Of a stretch of 64,000 bases of DNA, positions 33,986-44,335 are shown in pieces. The DNA is from Marinoscillum sp964351885 (GTDB taxonomy: Bacteria; Bacteroidota; Bacteroidia; Cytophagales; Cyclobacteriaceae): positions 1 through 64,000 of the forward strand of contig CAYGPP010000002.1 in NCBI GenBank assembly GCA_964351885.1, written 5' to 3'. The translations under genes and the position numbers were made by a program. Under the pieces are notes generated by a model. That model was not told the DNA's origin, searched no databases, and was given only the letters and a program-made list of their open reading frames with translations. Position 1 is the first letter of the stretch; each line of letters opens with the position of its first letter.

Positions 33986-35199
33986 TAATTAAGGGTCGGT
34001 TCTTCCCCTTCAGTATCGAACCCGAATGTAAATGAAAGTCTCAGAGTATCTCCCAATGGGTGATTATTTTCTCTAGGGACAAGATAAGAAAAGTCAATTC
34101 CGAACACTTGGTACTTAAACCCAAGCCCGGCAGTAAAGTATTGTCTATTACCCTTGTTCGCATGCTCATGAAAATACCCAACCCGCACGGCAAAAGCACT
34201 CCGATATTTATACTCTAAGCCTGTGGAGATCATGATCTCCTGCATCTCTTCTCTAAAACCATTCGGAGCATCAGTGAAAGATCCGAATGTACCGCTAAGC
34301 AAAGGGCGATTAGGATCCTTACCCGCCGAAATGATCGGATCTCCATTGGCATCAGTCTCAAATTCCCCGTCACTATCAAGCAAGTACAAAGGAGGTGTTG
34401 GGACCAACAGTTTGTTGAAGTCTAGCAGAAATGTAATGCTATTGTACGGGTCTATATCAGTCGTAAATGCTCCTCCTAGTCTTAAGTTAGTTGGAATGAA
34501 ATCTTCGTTAGAGTCATTACTATAAGTAATCTTCCTTCCGAAATTGGAAAGATGTGCTCCAAATGATATGTTAGAATTTTTACCGCTAAAAATGATGTCT
34601 TTGGTGTAATAGAATCCAAGATCAATTGCGATACTTTGACCCGCTCTGGCATCAGGAGCCCCGGTGATATTTCCCGATAAATTTGACCATATATATCTAG
34701 CGGTAAGCCCTACGCCGATATTCTCTGATAATTTTCTGGAATATGTACCATCCACAGATGCTTCTCTCGGATTTTCTAACCCGATTGCATCACCATTGGA
34801 ATTGGTCAACTGAATCTCCCCAAGATCGAAGTACCGCATTGATATCCCAATAGTTTCTATTCTATTTAGTTTTTTGTGGAATGTCAAGAAATTCAGGGAC
34901 ATATCATCCACTATATTTCCCAACCAAGGAGAATAAGAAAATGAAAATCCTAAATCATCTTCTATAAACGCCAACTTACCATTGTTCCACTGGGTACTGT
35001 ACTCATCGGCCGAGGAGGCAACTCCAGCATCTCCCAAAGCAGCGCCACGACTATCAGGAGCAAAACTCAAAAACGGTACCGCAACAGTTATCGGATTCCT
35101 TGCACTATCCTGACCAGAAATATAAGCCGACTGAGCAACTACAAAAAGTGGCAGAAGACCAATGAATACTGTAAGTACCAGTTTAAAATGTTGACTCAT
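33985..35199 (-). CDS. porV: Type IX secretion outer-membrane protein PorV
   Basis: This 404-residue protein is PorV (LptO), a 14-strand outer-membrane barrel that receives T9SS cargo and passes it to the PorU sortase. The signal peptide ends near VVAQS (about 22). The mature N-terminus reads AVPFLSFAPDSRGAALGDAG (about 38-57), a PorV hallmark, and is followed by many short strands ending in LRLSFTFGFD. It lies 29 bp downstream of porU on the same strand. Its stop overlaps the M16-like ATG by one base, so the three genes are probably one transcript. Confidence 0.92.
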   Translation of the reverse strand: MSQHFKLVLTVFIGLLPLFVVAQSAYISGQDSARNPITVAVPFLSFAPDSRGAALGDAGVASSADEYSTQWNNGKLAFIEDDLGFSFSYSPWLGNIVDDMSLNFLTFHKKLNRIETIGISMRYFDLGEIQLTNSNGDAIGLENPREASVDGTYSRKLSENIGVGLTARYIWSNLSGNITGAPDARAGQSIAIDLGFYYTKDIIFSGKNSNISFGAHLSNFGRKITYSNDSNEDFIPTNLRLGGAFTTDIDPYNSITFLLDFNKLLVPTPPLYLLDSDGEFETDANGDPIISAGKDPNRPLLSGTFGSFTDAPNGFREEMQEIMISTGLEYKYRSAFAVRVGYFHEHANKGNRQYFTAGLGFKYQVFGIDFSYLVPRENNHPLGDTLRLSFTFGFDTEGEEPTLN

Positions 35200-35228
35200 T
35201 CTCAGATTTTTAAAGTTGGCAAAGATAA

Positions 35229-38200
35229 TTAATTAATGATAATGAGCCGCTTTACAACCTCATTTGTGGCGCCATCCAAGCTGCTCGTGACTTGTAGGCG
35301 ATACAGATAAACTCCTTTCTTCAAAGGCATTCCACTATCGTTAGAAGCATATATGGTAAGATAATCGACTAATCTAGGACTACTATCTACCTCATAATTA
35401 ATTTGTCTCATCACTTGACCTTCCATACTGTACAATGACAAAATCACGTCTAGCTTCTCATCTTCTCTATCATGCTCAAACCTGAAGGTGGTTGACCCAT
35501 TAGCTGACACAGGGTTTGGGTAGTTAGATACGTTGTAAAGTCTCAAAACAGGTTGTGAAGACACCTTAAATTCAACTGATGTTTCTGCCGGATTATTGTG
35601 CGCATCATAAACTTTAAACGATGCAGTGTAACTCCCTGGTTCTAAATTCTGAAGTGGAAACAAAACGGTTCCCTTTTTGAAATTATCTCTTTCCGCAGTG
35701 TAGAATTGACTCAAATCAATACTTTCACCACCGTTGAGCTTCAGCGTAATCCCTTGTAGAAAGCCATTATTAGAAATATTTATTCCGCTCTCATCGGACA
35801 GATTTGCAATCAACAAACTAGTTGTACCAACCGTGCTGCCTTGTTTGAAATCCAAATCGTTGATATACAACGATACAGACGGAGGTGTTTCATCCAAAGT
35901 AACAACAGGAGCCGTCCCTCCCAAAACAAAATTACGCGAGGCACCAGAGGCATCGATCGCTACATTTTCATTCCACGCGTACATGGTTAGCTTACCAGGA
36001 TCAAACTTGTATGAGATGTTTTTCGGGAGCATGAATGTCCCATTGAAAATCCCTCCAGAAACAGTTACTTCGCCCCTAAATAGTGCATTGGTCTGGTCTT
36101 CGTACGTAAAAGGGTCATTCTCCTGACCTTTAGTCACCTTCGTCTGTGGAATATCCCATAAAGTGATAATTCCCTTTCCATCGAAGCTAGACACCAAGCT
36201 ACCATTTTCTAAAACACTCCCTGAAAGTTCGTAAGTCTCTAACGCACTCAAAGTGTCTTGATTACTCACGAGCTGGTCAAATTCGATATCATACTCAGGA
36301 TAATTTAATGTTAACATAGGATCACCTAACAAAGAGAAATTCCTATTGATGGGTCCATTGAGGCTGTTATTCTTTGTCAAGCGCATTACATCTCCAAGCC
36401 TTGGATGTTTCCCGTCGATTTTCATAAAAAGATTTTCATGGAGTGCCTGATTAAGGGGAAAATTGGTGTGGGCATATACTGGCCGAGTTGTAGTAAGGAG
36501 GGCAATGGCACCACCATCAGCACTTAGTAGAAGTCGCTCAGCACCTGAAACAACAGCGGGGTTATCATACTTCCCGAATTCACACGTGGCTGTAATGAAA
36601 AGTGGAAGTTTGTGTCGGTTGGTGAAAGTTCGAATCTCACTTTGAGTAATTACCTTTTCTTTAGTTAGCTGACTTACGTTCCCATGTCCCATGTAGTTGA
36701 ACATGAAAACACCATCCTTAAGAGTATTCTGAATAGCCTCTAATGCGAAAATCGGATCACTCTGATCGTAGCTGTCTAAGTAGAGTTTCTTAGCGCCGTA
36801 TTGAATGGCAGTAGTATCTATGATTTTGAAGAATGCTTCAGCATGCTCCATATGGACTTCATTATCTCCGTCATCTGAGAAATAGGCTAACTGATTTCTC
36901 CATTTCCCAAAGGCTTGCGGAGCAGTCTTATACCTTATAATCTTGTCTACTACATCAGTTGCTTCATCTAAAGTTTTGACAGGCAGCCTTCCAACACCAA
37001 TTTCCATTGTGTGATCCACGTATGGAATAAGGTAGGCGGACGAATTCTCCTTTCTGACTCCTTCATACCATTCTCCTTCATTTTCCTCAAAGAACCCAAA
37101 AAAATCATCCGAAGAATGACTGTAAATATTGTGTGCGGACTCTACAGATTCATACACAGGGATGTAATTCGAATTCGGCGAAGCACGGTCTTTATAATCG
37201 TAAGATCCATCACCAAATAGTGTGGCGTATTTCAATTCTCCCCCATTAAGGTAACAGTACCTTAGGAAGTCACGAAGTGCAGAGATATCCTGACGACCCC
37301 CTGAAAACTCATTATAAACTTGCTGAGGAGTGACTACTCCTACATCAATACCTGAAAAGGTTTTATGAAAATTAGCCAGGCGATTTGCTTGAGGTAAAAA
37401 GTCTGGATGACTAATAATAATCCCCTCGCTTCCTGCCAAAGACTTAATATCTTGATTGTCAAGAGTTCCAGCATATTCAGGTAAGGGAAAATCTTCGCCA
37501 TTTAGCACAACAAATGAAGATTGGCTGCTTGTGTTGGAAAATACTCCCTGTGATCCAACTTGATCAATGTTCAAATTTTGAACAGAGAATGGATTAGTTA
37601 CATTCCAAACCTGAGTCAACGAGGTAAACCCAGACACTCTAAAACTCCTAGACTCACCTTCTGGTATTCGAATGTGCAACTCATCATCAAAAGATAGATT
37701 GAGCACCTTTTCAATCGCAAGGATAAAAAAATCCAAGTACCCTATGGACGTATCAACATTCTGGGCTGCATTGAAACTAATGCTAAGTTTTAAAGAATTA
37801 CCAGTGACGTTGTGATCGAAAGAACTGCTAGCATACTTGAGTTTATCATCGTAAACCACATTTCTAATTGGCTCAAGAGCTACCTGACCAACATTAATGT
37901 CATTAATAGAAATATCGAAGGAGCAAGCTAATTCGGAGTTTGCTCCTAAGCTCACATAAGCAGTCACAGAGCCTGTACTTCCAGATAACTCAAAATTATA
38001 GCTTCGTAGTTTGTCTCGAGTTCTTCTGAAATCTTCGCCCATCCATCGTCTACCAGACTTCAAAGCATTGAATTCGTCTACCTCATGCGCAATGTAATCC
38101 GTATAAGTTGTAATAATCTCGCCGGTTGCCGGCTGAGCCTCCACTGTTGAAATTCTTTTACCCTGATTTGACCCATAGGTTATAAAATAATAAGTCTTAT

Positions 38201-38588
38201 CTGTGTAGAGATTATTTTCATGTACAGGATTACTCAAACTATCGAAATAGAAATTATCTGGCCCTTCAGCATAAAATAAAAAGAATTCATCCTCCTCCAA
38301 AAGGTCATCATCATCACCAAACATCCAAATTGCTAACTCTTCCGGATCACTAGAACGCTGGAGAGAATTGGCTTGAGGAAGCATTCCCCCCCTAATTCCA
38401 AACACTTTAATCGTTGCAGGATCCGTATCGGCAGGTATATCTAGGTCTTTTAAGAGGAATTTCTGATCCAGTTTATAAACTCCCGTCTCAGAAATTTCAA
38501 TTTTTTGCCATACGCCCGTGCTCAACACACTTTGCGCATGACTGCCCAAAACGCATATGATAGAAAGGGTGGTGAAAAACAACTTCAT
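35229..38588 (-). CDS. porU: Type IX secretion sortase PorU (C25 family)
   Basis: This 1119-residue surface sortase removes the C-terminal signals of T9SS cargo and attaches the proteins to a cell-surface anchor. Order: signal peptide (about 1-18), N-terminal beta domains, then a gingipain-like caspase fold (about 400-780) with LFGDGSYDYKD, the catalytic His in YMGHGNV (about 634) and the catalytic Cys in ITATCEFG (about 666). Downstream are Ig-like domains and a C-terminal T9SS-type domain (YPNPVSANGSTTFRF onward), as in known PorU. Upstream is pssA with 49 bp between. The combination with porV leaves no real doubt about the assignment. Confidence 0.93.
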   Translation of the reverse strand: MKLFFTTLSIICVLGSHAQSVLSTGVWQKIEISETGVYKLDQKFLLKDLDIPADTDPATIKVFGIRGGMLPQANSLQRSSDPEELAIWMFGDDDDLLEEDEFFLFYAEGPDNFYFDSLSNPVHENNLYTDKTYYFITYGSNQGKRISTVEAQPATGEIITTYTDYIAHEVDEFNALKSGRRWMGEDFRRTRDKLRSYNFELSGSTGSVTAYVSLGANSELACSFDISINDINVGQVALEPIRNVVYDDKLKYASSSFDHNVTGNSLKLSISFNAAQNVDTSIGYLDFFILAIEKVLNLSFDDELHIRIPEGESRSFRVSGFTSLTQVWNVTNPFSVQNLNIDQVGSQGVFSNTSSQSSFVVLNGEDFPLPEYAGTLDNQDIKSLAGSEGIIISHPDFLPQANRLANFHKTFSGIDVGVVTPQQVYNEFSGGRQDISALRDFLRYCYLNGGELKYATLFGDGSYDYKDRASPNSNYIPVYESVESAHNIYSHSSDDFFGFFEENEGEWYEGVRKENSSAYLIPYVDHTMEIGVGRLPVKTLDEATDVVDKIIRYKTAPQAFGKWRNQLAYFSDDGDNEVHMEHAEAFFKIIDTTAIQYGAKKLYLDSYDQSDPIFALEAIQNTLKDGVFMFNYMGHGNVSQLTKEKVITQSEIRTFTNRHKLPLFITATCEFGKYDNPAVVSGAERLLLSADGGAIALLTTTRPVYAHTNFPLNQALHENLFMKIDGKHPRLGDVMRLTKNNSLNGPINRNFSLLGDPMLTLNYPEYDIEFDQLVSNQDTLSALETYELSGSVLENGSLVSSFDGKGIITLWDIPQTKVTKGQENDPFTYEDQTNALFRGEVTVSGGIFNGTFMLPKNISYKFDPGKLTMYAWNENVAIDASGASRNFVLGGTAPVVTLDETPPSVSLYINDLDFKQGSTVGTTSLLIANLSDESGINISNNGFLQGITLKLNGGESIDLSQFYTAERDNFKKGTVLFPLQNLEPGSYTASFKVYDAHNNPAETSVEFKVSSQPVLRLYNVSNYPNPVSANGSTTFRFEHDREDEKLDVILSLYSMEGQVMRQINYEVDSSPRLVDYLTIYASNDSGMPLKKGVYLYRLQVTSSLDGATNEVVKRLIIIN

Positions 38589-38637
38589 TAGATAATCTGA
38601 ACGGGTGAAACGTCTTTAATATTATAACTCAAACAGT

Positions 38638-39315
38638 TTAAACGTTCTTTTGTGAGGTAAAATTCCCAATAATTGATAGAATCACGTAACAGGGAATGAC
38701 GAGTGGGATTGCTTCTAGCTGAAATAAAGCCAAAAGGCCTAAAATGATCACAATCAAAATAAACCTCCATTGATTGGATTTCCAAGCCAATCCTTTGAAT
38801 TTCAATGCGATAAGTGGTACTTCCATTACCAGCAAAAACGAACTAATTGCTGCAATGGCCATTAACAAATACACGTTCAGTGACCAATCAACGGGCAAAA
38901 AACTTAATGAACTAATCAGTATTGCGTTAGCTGGCGTAGGCAAACCAATAAACTGATCAGATTGACGCACATCTAGATTGAATTTAGCCAATCGAATAGC
39001 CGAGAACAGTGCCACTAAAACACCAAAGTATTTAAAATATTCGATAGACGGTGATGCAGACTCCAACGCCATTACCAAATAAAGAGAAGGTAATAAGCCA
39101 AAAGAAACCATATCTGCCAGCGAATCTAACTCCTTACCTATAGGTGACTGAACTCCCAATAGCCTCGCAAAAAGTCCATCTAAGAAATCGAAAAAAGCTG
39201 AAACCAATATGAAATAGAAAGCCTGATGATAAGCTCCCTGAATGACATAAATACATCCTATCGAACCAGTAGCGAGATTGAGACATGTGATTACATTGGG
39301 AATATGTCTTTTCAT
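38638..39315 (-). CDS. pssA: CDP-diacylglycerol-serine O-phosphatidyltransferase
   Basis: This 225-residue integral membrane enzyme makes phosphatidylserine, the precursor of phosphatidylethanolamine. The CDP-alcohol phosphatidyltransferase motif is seen as DFLDGLFARLLG (about 43-54), then GKELDSLADMVSFG (about 60-73), with all the conserved Asp residues. About seven hydrophobic helices follow. It starts inside the stop of the MBL-fold gene (4-nt overlap). A phosphatidylglycerol synthase would be an alternative, but the bacterial type II-like PssA pattern and length fit better. Confidence 0.85.
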   Translation of the reverse strand: MKRHIPNVITCLNLATGSIGCIYVIQGAYHQAFYFILVSAFFDFLDGLFARLLGVQSPIGKELDSLADMVSFGLLPSLYLVMALESASPSIEYFKYFGVLVALFSAIRLAKFNLDVRQSDQFIGLPTPANAILISSLSFLPVDWSLNVYLLMAIAAISSFLLVMEVPLIALKFKGLAWKSNQWRFILIVIILGLLALFQLEAIPLVIPCYVILSIIGNFTSQKNV

Positions 39316-39950
39316 CCTTTCACAAATGGATTAGTCTGTTTTTCTATACCAATTGTTGTGCTTGGGCCATGACCCGGGAATATCTCGATATCTTCATCCA
39401 ATGTATACACCTTGAGTTTAATACTACTGAGCAACTGCAGATGATCTCCTCCGGGTAAATCTGTCCTTCCGATGCTTCCTTGGAATAACACATCTCCACC
39501 GATCATTCTTTTGGAAGCGTCATGCAAAAACATTAAGTGACCTGGTGAATGCCCAGGCACTAAAACGGAACTCAAAGTCGTATTCCCAAATTTAATTGAG
39601 TCCGATTCTTTTAGTAATTTATCGAAGGCTGCTTCAGTGTAATTAGTAATCCCCCACTGCGGAGCATAAGCTACCACCGCACGAAATATATCAAGCTCAC
39701 CTTCGGGTATCCAAAGCGGACACTTATAAAACTCTTTCAAGGCATAATTACCTAGCACGTGATCAATATGACAATGCGTGTTGATGATCAACTTCACTTT
39801 CAAACGCTCATGCCGAATAAAGGACTTTATTTCTTCCAATTCATATTTCTCATAGCAGCCGGGATCGATGATGACTGCCTCTTTGGTGTCGTCCCAAATC
39901 AGGTAAGTGTTTTCGTAGAACGGATTGAATACGAAGGATTTAATTTCCAT
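39312..39950 (-). CDS. MBL-fold hydrolase, glyoxalase II-like
   Basis: This 212-residue soluble metallo-beta-lactamase-fold enzyme has the full binuclear metal set: THCHIDHVLG (about 57-66), HSPGH (about 134-138), GGDVLFQGSIGRTDLPGGD (about 149-167, with the bridging Asp) and GHGPSTTIG (about 192-200). It most resembles small glyoxalase II-like thioester hydrolases, which release the acid from thiol-bound acyl groups, but substrate proof is lacking. It is the first gene of the pssA/porU/porV/M16 group and overlaps pssA by 4 nt. Confidence 0.82.
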   Translation of the reverse strand: MEIKSFVFNPFYENTYLIWDDTKEAVIIDPGCYEKYELEEIKSFIRHERLKVKLIINTHCHIDHVLGNYALKEFYKCPLWIPEGELDIFRAVVAYAPQWGITNYTEAAFDKLLKESDSIKFGNTTLSSVLVPGHSPGHLMFLHDASKRMIGGDVLFQGSIGRTDLPGGDHLQLLSSIKLKVYTLDEDIEIFPGHGPSTTIGIEKQTNPFVKG

Positions 39951-40011
39951 TATTTGTAAGTATCAATGATTGCATATGGTGCAAATTTGTGGAAAATAAC
40001 TCAAGCCAATT

Positions 40012-41055
40012 GTGAATGTAGATTATTTGATAGTCGGGCAAGGTATTGCTGGGAGTCTCCTAGCTCTAGAACTAGAGAAAGCTGGACAGTCGGTAATGGT
40101 TCTTAATGAGGAAAAAGAGAATACTTCTTCTAATAGAGCTGCTGGAATCTATAATCCCATCACGGGTCGAAAAATGATCAAAACATGGCTGGCTGATGAG
40201 TTGTTTTCTGGTTTGGAGCAATACTATTCAGATCTAGAAAAAGAACTTTCTAGTGAATTTCTCTATCCTAAGCCAATTTACAGGCCGTTCTTTGATTTCG
40301 AAGAACAAAATGATTGGTCTGTAAAAGCAACAGAAACAGGCTACAAGAGTTATGTCAAAGATGTAAATTCCAAAAGCTTGGGCAATCCGGAGATTCATGA
40401 CCCGGTAGGTGGATTAATGCTTCGTATGTGTGGTTATGTCAATTTGCCTACTATGCTAAGCGCTATTAGAATATACTTGATCAATAAGGGAAGTTATAGA
40501 GGCGAGGTGTTTAGTTATGAGGATTTGCTTATTGGTGCAACACAAAGTACTTACAAGGAAATTTCCGCTAAAAAAGTCGTGTTTTGTGAAGGGCCAGATG
40601 CCGTAAACAATCCCTTTTGGAAAGATTTGCCTTACAAGCTAGTCAAAGGTGAAATTCTAGAAATCGATTCGAATTTATCTGAAGATATGATTTTGAATAG
40701 AAGTGTATTTGTACTACCAAAAAATGGAAAATTTCATGTTGGATCTACTTACGATCATCAGACCCTTGATTATAAACCATCAGAAAAGGGAATCAAAAAC
40801 CTCAAAGAGCGGTTACACAAAGTCTATAAAGGAGAATACACGATTGTGAATACAACTGCAGGAGTTAGACCAGCGACATATGATCGAAGACCTTTTTTGG
40901 GAATAAAAAAGGAACAGTCAAGTATTGCAGTCTTTAATGGGTTTGGGACAAAAGGCGTTTCTCTTGTGCCTTATTTCGCGCATCACTTTGTAAATTACTT
41001 ACTAGGTAAAGCTGCCTTGATGCCAGAGGTAGATATTAATAGAGTTTATCAATGA
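40012..41055 (+). CDS. FAD-dependent oxidoreductase (DAO family)
   Basis: This 347-residue flavoprotein starts with a GTG at 40012, placed immediately before the dinucleotide-binding motif YLIVGQGIAGSLLALELEKA (about 4-23). The body and C-terminus fit D-amino-acid-oxidase-like enzymes (RAAGIYNPITGRK, GVRPATYDRRPFLG, then FNGFGTKGVSLVPYFA). Substrate is not deducible. The stop overlaps the next ATG by 4 nt, tying it to the large envelope protein that follows. It is divergent from the MBL-fold gene. Confidence 0.8.
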   Translation: MNVDYLIVGQGIAGSLLALELEKAGQSVMVLNEEKENTSSNRAAGIYNPITGRKMIKTWLADELFSGLEQYYSDLEKELSSEFLYPKPIYRPFFDFEEQNDWSVKATETGYKSYVKDVNSKSLGNPEIHDPVGGLMLRMCGYVNLPTMLSAIRIYLINKGSYRGEVFSYEDLLIGATQSTYKEISAKKVVFCEGPDAVNNPFWKDLPYKLVKGEILEIDSNLSEDMILNRSVFVLPKNGKFHVGSTYDHQTLDYKPSEKGIKNLKERLHKVYKGEYTIVNTTAGVRPATYDRRPFLGIKKEQSSIAVFNGFGTKGVSLVPYFAHHFVNYLLGKAALMPEVDINRVYQ

Positions 41056-44000
41056 GAGGGTTTTTGCTCACGTTTATTTTGGTCTTATCAGCATCGGTTA
41101 GCGCTGTTGCACAATACTATCATACGCCTTTTGGGCACAACCGAATCCAGTACGACCGATTCGATTGGTACTATTATTCCTCCAATAACTTTGACATCTA
41201 CTATTATCCCGGTGGACATGAATATGCCCAACAGGCCATTAGTTTTTTAGAAGATGAATTCGTCGAACTAACAGATGTACTTGGTTACGCGCCTTATACC
41301 AAAACGAAAATCTTTATTTACAATTCTGTTCAAGACTTACAACAAAGCAATATTGGCATTGGCGGGGATGTATTCACAATAGGTGGGAAAACTGACTTTG
41401 TAAAACTTCAGGTAGAGATAGCTTATCCCGGCAGTTCTTATGAGTTCCAAAAAGAAATGGTTCATCAACTTGGATTCATGCTTATCAATGATATGATGTT
41501 TGGTGGTAGCCTAGCGGAGATTTTTCAAAATTCCTATTTACTATCCCTTCCGCAATGGTTTATTGGCGGTGCGGCTCGCTATATGGCCTTCGGTTGGTCG
41601 CAGGAAATGGATGACTATGTCCGTGATTACCTCGCGCGTAAAAAGGTTAATAAGCTGATAAAAATTAAGCAGGAAGATGCACGCATCATCGGCCAATCTA
41701 TATGGAATTACATATCGCTACGATACGGTGAAAGTAGTATTTCCAACATTCTCAATTTGACTCGAATAATTAGGAATGAGGAAAATAGTATCTCAAGCAC
41801 TTTAGGTATTTCATTTGAAGACTTTTTGAATGACTGGCAGGACTATTATCAAAGCCAAGCTGAAGAAGTAAATCAGAATTATCGTACCGCAGAAGAAAGC
41901 AATGAAATTGCTGGATATAGGAATCAGGAAGTTTCTATTTCTAATGTGAAAATGAATAGTTCTGGAAAAAAAGTGGCCTATACCTATCATAAAGATGGAA
42001 GATATGAAGTGCGAGTAGTAGACGTAACTCAGGGAAAAGAAGATGTAGTTGCCAAAGGAGGTTACCTCATTAACGATCAGCAAATCGATACACAACTGCC
42101 AATACTGGATTGGCAAAATGATTATACCCTCGGCGTGGTACTATATAAGCGTGGTGAGCTGTACTTGAATACTTATGATATCAACACAAAAGCTCGGTTT
42201 CAAAAAGCCCTAACGAGATTTCGACAGGTGGAAAGTTTCTGCTTCAATGAAAATGGAAAATTGGCCGTGATCAGCGGAGACGTAGATGGACAAAATGATT
42301 TGTTTTTGGTGAGTATGAGAAGAAATGCACTCAAGCGAATCACTAATGATCTTTATGATGATGTGGATCCTACATTCGTCCCAGGAACAGCAGCGATAGT
42401 GTTTAGTTCAAACAGAGAAACAGACTCTGTGACAGTGGGAAAGGTTTCGCTTTCGGAAATTGAGAATAATTACAATCTCTTCGTTTATGATTTGGATACT
42501 ACGACTAATGAATTTCTCCGAATCACCAATACTTACAGTATAGACCGCAAGCCTTTGGCAAAAAACCAGAACGAAATTTTCTATCTAAGCGACCAGCGAG
42601 GCATCTCCAACTTATACAAATACAGCATGTTGGACTCTACTTTCGTGCAAGTGACCAACTTTCAATACAGTCTTACGGATTATGACCTAAGCTTCGGTGG
42701 AGAAAACCAACTAGCGTTTCTCACTTTAGACAAAGGGAGACAAAAGCTTTTTTTGGAAACTCCATTTGATATTAACAATAACATTTTCACTCCGCAAACA
42801 GGAAGGCAACGTGTAAAACAGGCGCGTTTTATCGCTAATAGAATTCCTAGGAGAACCAAAGCGCCTCCTACTCCTGCGGTACTGAAACCAATAGTTGGTG
42901 AGGAATCACAGACTGAATCGGTTATTTCACCAGATCAGTTTTCTTTTGAAGAAACACGACCTGAACCAATCAATAGAGTCCAAGATGATGGCTTGATTGA
43001 TACAGACAATTATGTTTTCGAGGAAGAAGTCAAAACGGAATTTAGACCTGAGTCGTTCTTTTCGAGTTATCGTAAATATGAAAGAGAGTCCACAATAATT
43101 GGCCCGCAGGCGTATGCACCTCAATTCAGCTTTAGTAATTTGGTCACCTCCTTCGGCATTGATCCTATTCGAGGTTTCAGTATGCTCTTTGAAACTGAAA
43201 TCACCGACTTATTAGAAAATCATCGCCTTAACGGTGGCGTGCATACCACCACAGATTTTAGAAGTGGTAAAATCTATGGTGAATATCAATATCTAAAATA
43301 TTGGATGGATTTCCGACTCAGATTCGAACGAAATACTTACTATATAGATCCATCCACAAGCATTGTAAGAAACAAAAATCCTGAAGATTTTCTCAATCAG
43401 CGGTATACATTGAATAAAGTTGAATTGGGCATGGCTATCCCTATTACGAATACTTTCAGAGTAGAATTCTCTCCCTTTTATGCCGGAACCCAGTTTAGTA
43501 ATTTGCACAATGAAGCAATAAGTGCAAGGAATACTGCAACCGTACTCGCCCCAAACAACAACGTCCACTATGCCGGGCTAAGAGGCGCTTTGGTAGTTGA
43601 TAACACAATAGAAAAGGGATTCAATATTTATCAAGGAACTCGTGGTTTGATTGAATTTGAAAACTATTTGGACGTCACTAATTCAAATAAATCATTTTCG
43701 AGGCTCAATGTGGATCTTCGCCATTACCAAAAAATTCATAAAGAGCTCACCTTAGCAGGAAGACTCTACTATGGCAAATCAATGGGCGTTAATAAGCAGA
43801 ACTATTTGCTTGGTGGAATGAACAATTGGGTTCTGCAGCAATATGCTAATCAAGGCTCGGAAGATCCTTTGGCCATGGTGAATGCTGTTGACAACAGTGA
43901 CATACTATTCACCAAATTTGTCACGAACCTCAGAGGGTTTGATTACAACGAAATATATGGGTCTAACGTGTTAGTATTTAATGCAGAGCTTCGCTTTCCA

Positions 44001-44327
44001 ATATTTAGATACTTGTCCAATACGCCTATCAACTCTGCTTTCCTCCGTAATTTCCAGATCATCGGGTTCTATGATATTGGTTCGGCATGGACAGGTAGAT
44101 CACCCTTCAGCGAAGAAGGCAGCACTTTTACAAAAAAATACTTCGTGCCAGGCAGACCTTTTAATGCTGAAATAGCAGATTTCCAAAATCCCTGGCTGGC
44201 CAGCTATGGCTTTGGGTTACGAACAGTTCTTATGGGTTATTATGTGAAGATAGATATAGCGAACCCAATCAAAGATTTTGAGATTCGAGATTCGAGATTT
44301 CACCTTACTCTCGGATTAGATTTCTAA
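41052..44327 (+). CDS. Pseudopeptidase / TolB-like propeller / outer-membrane barrel fusion protein
   Basis: This 1091-residue exported protein has three parts. After a signal peptide (about 1-20), residues about 30-280 resemble the peptidase-MA gluzincin fold, including LPQWFIGGAARYMAFGW (about 171-187). However, the zinc motif reads KEMVH instead of HExxH and the downstream Glu is missing, so it is probably inactive. Residues about 290-590 are TolB/PD40-like beta-propeller blades (DVDPTFVPGTAAIVFSSNRE, YLSDQRGISNLYKY). From about 680 to the end it is a BamA/surface-antigen-like barrel (FETEITDLLENHRLNGGVH, FNAELRFPIFRY, ending LTLGLDF). I know the architecture from Bacteroidota genomes but no function. 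The ATG overlaps the oxidoreductase stop. Confidence 0.75.
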   Translation: MRGFLLTFILVLSASVSAVAQYYHTPFGHNRIQYDRFDWYYYSSNNFDIYYYPGGHEYAQQAISFLEDEFVELTDVLGYAPYTKTKIFIYNSVQDLQQSNIGIGGDVFTIGGKTDFVKLQVEIAYPGSSYEFQKEMVHQLGFMLINDMMFGGSLAEIFQNSYLLSLPQWFIGGAARYMAFGWSQEMDDYVRDYLARKKVNKLIKIKQEDARIIGQSIWNYISLRYGESSISNILNLTRIIRNEENSISSTLGISFEDFLNDWQDYYQSQAEEVNQNYRTAEESNEIAGYRNQEVSISNVKMNSSGKKVAYTYHKDGRYEVRVVDVTQGKEDVVAKGGYLINDQQIDTQLPILDWQNDYTLGVVLYKRGELYLNTYDINTKARFQKALTRFRQVESFCFNENGKLAVISGDVDGQNDLFLVSMRRNALKRITNDLYDDVDPTFVPGTAAIVFSSNRETDSVTVGKVSLSEIENNYNLFVYDLDTTTNEFLRITNTYSIDRKPLAKNQNEIFYLSDQRGISNLYKYSMLDSTFVQVTNFQYSLTDYDLSFGGENQLAFLTLDKGRQKLFLETPFDINNNIFTPQTGRQRVKQARFIANRIPRRTKAPPTPAVLKPIVGEESQTESVISPDQFSFEETRPEPINRVQDDGLIDTDNYVFEEEVKTEFRPESFFSSYRKYERESTIIGPQAYAPQFSFSNLVTSFGIDPIRGFSMLFETEITDLLENHRLNGGVHTTTDFRSGKIYGEYQYLKYWMDFRLRFERNTYYIDPSTSIVRNKNPEDFLNQRYTLNKVELGMAIPITNTFRVEFSPFYAGTQFSNLHNEAISARNTATVLAPNNNVHYAGLRGALVVDNTIEKGFNIYQGTRGLIEFENYLDVTNSNKSFSRLNVDLRHYQKIHKELTLAGRLYYGKSMGVNKQNYLLGGMNNWVLQQYANQGSEDPLAMVNAVDNSDILFTKFVTNLRGFDYNEIYGSNVLVFNAELRFPIFRYLSNTPINSAFLRNFQIIGFYDIGSAWTGRSPFSEEGSTFTKKYFVPGRPFNAEIADFQNPWLASYGFGLRTVLMGYYVKIDIANPIKDFEIRDSRFHLTLGLDF

Positions 44328-44335
44328 ATTCGCAG

